Shown: positions 17,296 to 21,495 of the stretch, piece after piece
Layout: the number at the start of each line of letters is the position of its first letter
How positions within the stretch are numbered: position 1 is the stretch's first letter
Assembly (NCBI GenBank): GCA_003427395.1
Contig: BFEA01000256.1
Span: forward strand, 164,913-186,407
Origin: Chara braunii
Taxonomy: Eukaryota; Streptophyta; Charophyceae; Charales; Characeae
Direction: 5' to 3'
Length of the DNA stretch: 21,495 nt
Notes under the pieces: generated by a model
What the model saw: the letters and a program-made list of their open reading frames with translations, nothing else
Told to the model about the DNA's origin: nothing
The model's database searches: none
Translations under genes and position numbers: made by a program

Positions 17296-17309
17296 TTTTT
17301 TTTTTTTTT
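17296..17309 (-). repeat. Poly(T), i.e. poly(A) downstream of the RDR-like fragment
   Basis: Fourteen T residues on the plus strand. On the minus strand this is a poly(A) run beginning 19 bases after the stop codon of the RDR-like reading frame. No AATAAA signal is seen in between. Confidence 0.9.
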
Positions 17310-17328
17310 GTAATCGACAAATCAATGA

Positions 17329-17637
17329 TCACAATTTCACGCGATATTGAAGTTTCTTGACGAAGAAAGCCCTCAACCCGCATTGTCTTGTCAAATCAGC
17401 AAGGCCTATAAGGCGATAGGAATTTGGCAGCAGTAGTTTGCCTTGAGCTAATCTCGCTAGCCAGAAGTTGAGATGCTTATCAAGATTTTGCTTAAGAAAT
17501 GGTTCATCAGGTTGACCTGACGATGACAGCATCAGGAGTAGCAACCTGTCAAACTCACGAGTCCCCCTGCGTGTTTGCTGATAATGCGAGAATATGAGAG
17601 CTGCGGTCTCACGCAGGGTTGTTCTTTGGGGAACCAC
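17329..17637 (-). pseudogene. Fragment resembling a eukaryotic RNA-dependent RNA polymerase (RDR)
   Basis: An open frame of 102 residues shows RETAALIF near the start, then LLLLMLSSSGQPDEPFLKQ, LDKHLNFWLARLAQGKLLLP and NSYRLIGLADLT. This order (a helix with RE-x-A-L, then a Leu-rich helix with a [D/S]EP-[F/Y]-L motif, then a basic strand, then G-x-x-D-x-T) matches the segment downstream of the catalytic motif in plant and fungal cellular RDR proteins, which make double-stranded RNA for small-RNA silencing. The catalytic Asp motif lies upstream and is not present. The fragment ends at a stop 19 bases before a poly(A) run, suggesting a truncated or retroposed copy. The methionine is simply the first ATG. 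An exon of a decayed host gene is also possible. The assignment is by eye and not certain. Confidence 0.55.
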
Positions 17638-17680
17638 CTATCCTCCTCCAGGTCTTGGTATCGCCATCTCACTCCAAGCT

Positions 17681-17731
17681 GTTGACTTGGTTTCCCCCTT
17701 TTTTTTTTTTTGTTGTTGACTTGGTCTCCCC
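17681..17731. repeat. 17-bp direct repeats around a 13-T run
   Basis: GTTGACTTGGTTTCCCC at 17681-17697 recurs with one difference at 17715-17731, with T13 at 17699-17711 between them. The arrangement resembles a target-site duplication around the tail of a very short retroposon. It lies where the chromodomain-like start of gypsy B would continue. Confidence 0.85.
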
Positions 17732-17770
17732 TGTCTACCGGTTCTACGATCAGCCTGACTTATAATGCGG

Positions 17771-18045
17771 TCAAACTTCAAAGTCATATATAAGATCTAT
17801 ATCAGGCGGAATTAGTGACGTACGTGAGGGAAAGGATTGTCGCAAATTAGGTGGCAACAGGTTTGAGGCATGGAAGACTGGATAAGTGCAAAGATGCGGA
17901 GGAACATCAATCATGTAAGATGTACCGTCAGTGTCTCCCTTGACATCTAGAATCCCCCATGGTCCTCTATATGCAGGTAGCAATTTTTGAGAATTCCGTT
18001 CTTCCGGCACGAATTCCTTGGACTCAGACTTCACCCAGACTACGT
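17771..18045 (-). pseudogene. Gypsy B integrase C-terminus with GPY/F-type module
   Basis: It reads DVVWVKSESKEFVPEE, KLLPAYRGPWGILDV, SYMIDVPPHLCTYPVFHAS, closely parallel to gypsy A 12150-12330. An ATG in the foreign DNA at 18091 adds about 15 unrelated residues. The frame stops at 17771 after IYDFEV. Sequence from there to 17715 (DRIISQADRR and GRQGRPSQQ after a one-base shift) matches the start of the gypsy A chromodomain-like module and then runs into the 13-T tract. Confidence 0.9.
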
Positions 18046-18204
18046 CACGTACTACGGGGGAGGGTAGTGTCTTGGTAGTGTTACATGACAACGGAGGCTG
18101 GTATTGGATAGGATGATATTATCTTTGGAAGGCTGTGTAGGGTATAAGGAAGACTAGGTGTTGCTTAAGGAGTAAGAGGTCTGGTTTGCTTAGGTGATTC
18201 CGTG

Positions 18205-18288
18205 AATTCATCAGTATTACCACCATTTTCAAAAAATTCATCAGTATTACCACCATTTTCAACAAAAAAAAAAAAAAAAAAAAAAAAA
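18205..18288. repeat. 28-bp direct repeat and poly(A)
   Basis: AATTCATCAGTATTACCACC and the eight bases after it occur at 18205-18232 and 18235-18262, followed by a run of about 24 A. The run ends exactly where the tRNA-like sequence begins. Confidence 0.92.
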
Positions 18289-18425
18289 GGCCTTAGCTTA
18301 ATGGGTAGAACACCGGTGTCCAATGCGCAGGGGGCAAGTGGTCTGATGCTCAGTGGTGGAGCACCGGTGCCAATCTGCGCATTATGGTCAAATTTGCAGG
18401 ATCGAATCTGTCTAGCTACGGCTGG
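18289..18425 (+). repeat. tRNA-derived element with two A-box-like motifs and one B box
   Basis: GGCCTTAGCTTAATGGGTAG (A-box-like, about 18289-18308) continues to AACACCGGTGTCCAATGCGC. After about 50 bases a second head, ATGCTCAGTGGTGGAGCACCGGTG, repeats the same layout (CACCGGTG-CCAAT-TGCGC is shared). A B-box-like GGATCGAATCTG follows near 18399-18410. The layout suggests a dimeric tRNA-derived SINE. Neither half folds into a clean tRNA by eye. Confidence 0.6.
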
Positions 18426-18896
18426 CTCTTCAGCCCCTGCCCCCTGCACGGTCTTGGGCCGGAGGACGTCCGACTGACGTGGCCATTTGCACCCACCGGG
18501 TTGTGCGAGTCTATGGGAATCGGGCGAGGGGAGGGGGTGGCCTCAGTTGGGGAGAGTTGGGGAGGGATGCCAACGCACGCCACCTTCCGAGCATGCATGA
18601 TCGTGCGCCCCTTTCGGCGACAGGCGTGCGCATGGTTAGCTTCCCGGCAGGTCGCCCTGGGGGTTTGAGCTTGGGCCAGAGTTCGATAGTGGGATGCCCA
18701 GTTGCTAGCGATCGAGAAGCACCGATCTAGATTGATACCTCCCTGTGTGTGGTCGATGATGAGCGTCCCGCCCTTGAGTGCCTCCTGTGTCGTGGGTGAG
18801 CTCACTTCACTGGCAGGCAGCGCGAACTTGGCCCATCCGCCCTCTTGTCGGACGCCCTCCCTTACCACTATCCCTCACATCCAACACAACCTTTTT

Positions 18897-19560
18897 TAAA
18901 ATCGCCTATTGCGGACTTTGAAGGTTTGCGGTGTTTGTTAGCTGGCTCTACCATCTTGAAGAGTGCAGGCCTGATGTTCTTTGTAACTTTTTGTAGGTCT
19001 TTCTTTCTATTTCAGTGCAAAAACTCGTGAGCACCGGATGGTAGTCTCTGAATCTTGTGCCATTGTACCTATTCATGTGCTCTGTCTGACCATTAGTCTC
19101 GGGGTGTCTACGTGACGATATGGTCAATTGCAACCCGTATGCTTTCACGAGTTGCTGCCAGTGTTCCCCTGCAATTCTGATATCTCTATCGTTAACTATG
19201 GCCAAGGGATGACCGTTGCACAAAAAACTTGAAAATTGCTAAATCTTTTTTTGCCTTCGGATGGCAAAGGAACAAATTCTGCATACTTGCAGAACCGGTC
19301 CACTATGGCCATAACTTGTGTATTTTCATTTCCGCCCTTAAACTTGGTGTCCATAAAGTCGATGGATATTAGGTCTCCAGTTCCTGAAGGAATAGGTAGA
19401 GGTCTCAACAGTCATAGTGGGCCTTGAGTCTTACGCTTGTTCCTTTGACCTACTCTACGCTCGTGTAAAGGTAAGTGATACAGCTCGTGTAAGTGTAAGT
19501 GATACAGTCTAACTTCATTCCAGGCCACGTGTAAAAGCATGGCAAGCTAGCATAAGTCTT
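18897..19560 (-). pseudogene. Gypsy B integrase (frameshifted, internally deleted)
   Basis: The zinc-binding region (about 19430-19555) retains LLHVAWNEV and GQRNKRKTQ, but the C-x-x-C pair is replaced. The core starts LRPLPIPSGTGDLISIDFMD with the first catalytic Asp at 19358-19360. After a frameshift, IVNDRDIRIAGEHW carries the second Asp (19188-19190) and SSRRHPETNGQTEHMNR the Glu (19098-19100). About 85 residues expected after HMNR are missing. Reading resumes in another frame with KDLQKVTKNIRP and EPANKHRKPSKSAIGD, where the nested insertion starts. Unlike gypsy A, all three catalytic residues persist, yet the protein is split. Confidence 0.9.
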
Positions 19561-19568
19561 CCCAAGCC

Positions 19569-19705
19569 AAAATGTCCCTTTGAATCATGGCTTCTCCCAG
19601 GATGATACTCTTAATCTCTTCACTAAAGGGGATGCACAAAAATGTCCCTTTGAATCATGGCTTCTCCCAGGATGATACTCTTAATCTCTTCACTAAAGGG
19701 GATGC
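19569..19705. repeat. Perfect 67-bp tandem duplication in gypsy B
   Basis: Bases 19569-19635 are repeated without a difference at 19639-19705 (offset 70, not a multiple of three, so it shifts the frame). Identity indicates a recent event compared with the decay around it. A second smaller duplication (GCTCGTGTAA...GATACA, about 24 bases, two copies) lies at 19462-19507. Confidence 0.95.
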
Positions 19706-20117
19706 CCGATCTATCTTCACCGTTGGATGTAAGAAACAGCAATCGTTAGCTATACTCGACCATTCATGCGGTTTCTCCTTGACCTTAGCTATAACCACTC
19801 TGTAGATCAGATCGGAGTCATGAGCATCCCTAATCTTATGTTTGGTCTGTTGCAAGTCCTTTCCCATGTCTAAGTAAGGGGGAATCATCATCCCAAAGGA
19901 ATCTGCTCTTCTGGACAACGCATCGGCAACAACATTATACTTCCCTTTCACCGGTTTAAAGTCGAAATCAAACTGGTCTATGAACCTAGACCATCTTTGC
20001 AAGTTAGTAGACATTTGGCCCTGTGTTTTTAACCAGCATAGGGTCTCATGATCTTAATAAACTTTCAAGTGTCTTCCTACCAGACGATATTGCCATGTCT
20101 GCATGACTTCATTCTCT
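19655..20117 (-). pseudogene. Gypsy B RNase H end and tether (broken)
   Basis: It reads WQYRLVGRHLKVY, a TAA stop at 20054-20056, DHETLCWLK, then QRWSRFIDQFDFDFK, KGKYNVVADALSRRAD and PPYLDMGKDLQQ. The DHETL and VVADALSRR motifs place it at the RNase H to integrase junction. Reading in this frame is disrupted by the 67-base duplication at 19569-19705. Confidence 0.9.
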
Positions 20118-20669
20118 CATTGGTAGAGTCGACTACATTGGTGTGGACAGGATGGGATAATCAAGGGGTGGAGCCCTGCCCAAGGGACTACTGCTTGCAT
20201 TTCCATACCTAGGTGGAGGTGGACCCAGCTATACCGTTGAAGCCACCTGAAGAGTATCCCGATCGTTTCCCTATACAAGAGAATTCATCAGTGGAGCTGA
20301 GTTGGTTCGGGAGGGACGTGTGATGACCGGTCGCTCCCCACTGGAGTCACACCTGCCTGCCCCACTTTGTTTTCTCCTCCCTTTCTGCTATTCAAATTTC
20401 CACACGGTTTGTGTGAAAAGAAAACACTCAAAAAAAAAAAAAAAAAAAGACTTCCTCACGCTTGCTAACGTCGGTAGATCGGCTACGGTATGTGCTTCTC
20501 GCCCCTTCTACACCTTTCCCAATTCTCCTCGTAAACCCCATTTTTTTTTTATTTTTTTTTTTTGTTCACTGCTGCTGTTGTCTCTCTTGTCCACCGGCCT
20601 TGTTCCAAGCACACCAGCTTGCCCTATTTCCAGGCTGCACATTTTCTCTACCATGCACGCAGCACCATT
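20118..20669. other. Mixed region; possible plus-strand retroelement 3' end and LTR start
   Basis: A plus-strand frame near 20210-20321 reads PLKPPEEYPDRFPIQ then ELSWFGRDV and a stop, a composition similar to retroelement polyprotein ends. A purine-rich CGGGAGGGACG and then TGTGATGACCGGTCG at about 20319 could be a polypurine tract and LTR start. An A19 tract lies near 20429-20448 and T runs near 20540-20563. The evidence is weak and no matching second LTR is in the window. Confidence 0.25.
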
Positions 20670-20838
20670 TTTTTTTTTTTTGATCACGTGGTCACTCTTG
20701 ATGCCCACTGGACTTGAACTCAGCTCCGTACTTCAACAGCTTGCAGGTGTAGTAACCGGGCTGCGGCTGCTGCCATGCCAACTCAAACTCAGGTCCGCAT
20801 TTCAGCAGCTCATGGGTGTACCAACTAATCCAAGCCTA
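20670..20838 (-). repeat. Dimeric tRNA-derived SINE with poly(A) tail
   Basis: On the minus strand, first unit: GATTAGTTGGTACACC (plus 20815-20830), AGCTGCTGAAATGCGGACC, then TGAGTTTGAGTT (20780-20791). Second unit: CCCGGTTACTACACC (20746-20760), AGCTGTTGAAGTACGGAGC, then GAGTTCAAGTCC (20710-20721). The two align over about 50 bases with the same spacing (offset about 70). A further 25 bases lead to a run of 13 A at plus 20670-20682. This is the layout of a head-to-tail tRNA-like dimer ending in poly(A). Confidence 0.68.
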
Positions 20839-21116
20839 TGGTCACAGTGCTCTCCAGGGCATACTCACACTAGCACTTCAAATGCATCTAACCGCATTTG
20901 CAGCCCTTCATGAAAGCATCTGACAGCAATCACGTCCGGAGTCCTACCGAAAAAGCCTTAGTGTGAGGGCACACCGCCCTCTTTTTTTTTTTTTTCATCG
21001 TGCCGACGTGCTCTTTTTTTTTCCCTCTTTAAAAAGCCCGCTTTCACTTCACACAGGAATGGACTTTTCTACTCTGCTTGGCCATTCACACCGCCCGGAG
21101 ACGCACGTACGTGCAT
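20839..21116. other. No gene seen; T runs
   Basis: Poly(T) runs at about 20980-20995 and 21013-21021, and a TTTAAAAAGCCCGC motif near 21029. No domain was recognised. Confidence 0.35.
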
Positions 21117-21151
21117 GCACACACACACACACACACACACACACAAGCACG

Positions 21152-21194
<43 letters not shown>
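21117..21194. repeat. (CA)n microsatellite, interrupted
   Basis: Two CA tracts separated by an AGCACGAGCAC interruption near 21146-21158. Confidence 0.97.
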
Positions 21195-21196
<2 letters not shown>

Positions 21197-21248
21197 AAGA
21201 AACTTGCTCCATGCTGCTTTGTGATGACCCACCGGAGCATGGGGCCCT

Positions 21249-21290
21249 TGCATGAACTGTGGCCAGTACGATCACACCATGGCTAAGTGC
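21249..21290 (+). pseudogene. Isolated Gag-type CCHC zinc knuckle
   Basis: CMNCGQYDHTMAKC is a perfect C-x2-C-x4-H-x4-C knuckle (Cys 21249-21251 and 21258-21260, His 21273-21275, Cys 21288-21290), followed by a basic KSKRVATK stretch and an open frame to about 21460. The knuckle binds RNA in retroelement Gag proteins. The other Gag parts are absent upstream, where (CA)n begins within 60 bases. It is probably a fragment of a third retroelement, with more sequence perhaps beyond the window. Confidence 0.55.
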
Positions 21291-21359
21291 AAGAGTAAGC
21301 GGGTCGCCACGAAGGTCGCGTCCTCAATAGTGACGGTCGGATCTTCAAACTTTGGTGGT

Positions 21360-21459
21360 GCTTCTGCGAGCGCGCGCGCGCACGAGGTGCGCCGTGCGCG
21401 CAGCGCATGGGGACGCGCTAGCCCTGCAAGGTGCGCACTGTGCGCCATGCCTCTTTTCG

Positions 21460-21460
<1 letters not shown>
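21360..21460. other. GC-rich stretch with GCGC repeats
   Basis: Contains GCGCGCGCGC near 21371-21381 and several CGTGCGCG and GTGCGCA motifs that make short palindromes. In the knuckle frame it reads as Ala/Arg-rich. No domain was recognised. Confidence 0.4.

Positions 21461-21461
<1 letters not shown>

Positions 21462-21495
<34 letters not shown>
21462..21495. repeat. (TG)n dinucleotide microsatellite
   Basis: Seventeen TG units reaching the window end. The complement of this tract is the (CA)n type that opens the window. Confidence 0.97.

Larger units (their letters stand above)
18046..18896. mobile_element. Nested insertion in gypsy B, carrying a tRNA-like element
   Basis: Gypsy B coding sequence stops at AIGD (about 18897) and resumes at DVVWVKSE (about 18045), which are adjacent in gypsy A (GDSVWVKS). 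The intervening ~850 bases are foreign. They contain a 28-bp direct repeat, a poly(A) run, a tRNA-like dimer and a GC-rich part (18430-18860) without a recognised domain. I could not identify a target-site duplication or inverted termini. Confidence 0.75.
17715..20117 (-). mobile_element. Gypsy element B: truncated Ty3/gypsy retrotransposon with nested insertion
   Basis: The minus strand carries, in order from 20117 downward, the end of RNase H, the tether, an integrase zinc-binding region, the integrase core, a GPY/F-type module and the first part of a chromodomain-like module. The proteins resemble those of gypsy A closely enough to be the same family. Gag, protease and RT are missing, so the element is truncated near 20117. 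It is further broken by a ~850-base insertion (about 18046-18896), a 67-base duplication, a deletion inside integrase and several stops and frameshifts. No LTR was recognised. Confidence 0.9.

Noticed and set aside
18650-18720. A 5S rRNA-derived sequence (GCTTGGGCCAGAGT...GGGATG)
   Set aside because: It resembles the 3' half of 5S rRNA only over about 27 bases with many differences, and the 5' half is absent.
20302-20913. A 203-residue plus-strand protein
   Set aside because: The frame passes through poly(A), poly(T) and the antisense dimeric SINE; no domain is present.
1-21495. CRISPR array or prokaryotic defence system
   Set aside because: No regularly spaced repeats with unique spacers, no bacterial-type operons, and all coding relics belong to eukaryotic transposable elements or an RDR-like gene.

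Overview
This window looks like intergenic DNA from a plant-lineage eukaryote with a repeat-rich genome. The evidence is a degenerate block of plant-type telomere repeat (TTTAGGG), a hAT transposase with a DUF659-type region, two Ty3/gypsy elements with a chromodomain-like C-terminus, a plant-style non-LTR retrotransposon piece, tRNA-derived SINEs, and long microsatellites. The overall character recalls a streptophyte alga such as Chara, but that placement is an inference I could not test. I see no intact host gene, no rRNA gene, no CRISPR array and no prokaryotic operon. Three isolated N positions (4793, 4972, 13402) lie in or near difficult sequence.

Layout. A (CA)n tract opens the window. 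A decayed hAT transposase gene lies on the minus strand at about 38-3573 (BED-like finger, DUF659-like region, dimerisation domain, long acidic tail). A 1.2-kb purine-rich satellite-like block follows (3600-4770). Next come a poly(G) tract, a GC-rich segment and a minus-strand LINE reverse-transcriptase fragment (5293-5853), then a (GAA)n array and a 40-bp palindromic minisatellite joined to a tRNA-like sequence (6396-6633). SINE pieces occupy 6887-7577. Gypsy element A runs on the plus strand from about 7639 to 12954 (gag, protease, RT, RNase H, integrase, chromodomain-like module, repetitive tail). After it are a (GA)n tract and other simple repeats, a SINE near 15021, the telomere-like block (15435-15567), a gene-poor stretch and poly(A). 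A minus-strand fragment resembling a cellular RNA-dependent RNA polymerase (RDR) lies at 17329-17637. Gypsy element B (minus strand, 17715-20117) is split by a nested ~850-bp insertion that carries another tRNA-derived element. A dimeric SINE (20670-20838), (CA)n tracts and an isolated Gag-type zinc knuckle (21249-21290) come before the closing (TG)n tract.

How the parts relate. The window is best read as layers of transposon insertion and decay. All large coding regions are broken by in-frame stops, frameshifts, small tandem duplications and lost catalytic residues. Many of the stops can be explained by C-to-T changes in CAG or CGA codons, as expected for old, methylated plant repeats. The most interesting leads are the RDR-like fragment, the palindromic minisatellite that may derive from a tRNA-like T arm, the two dimeric tRNA-like elements, and the unusual C-terminal tails of the hAT and gypsy polyproteins. 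I did not find a convincing new functional system.
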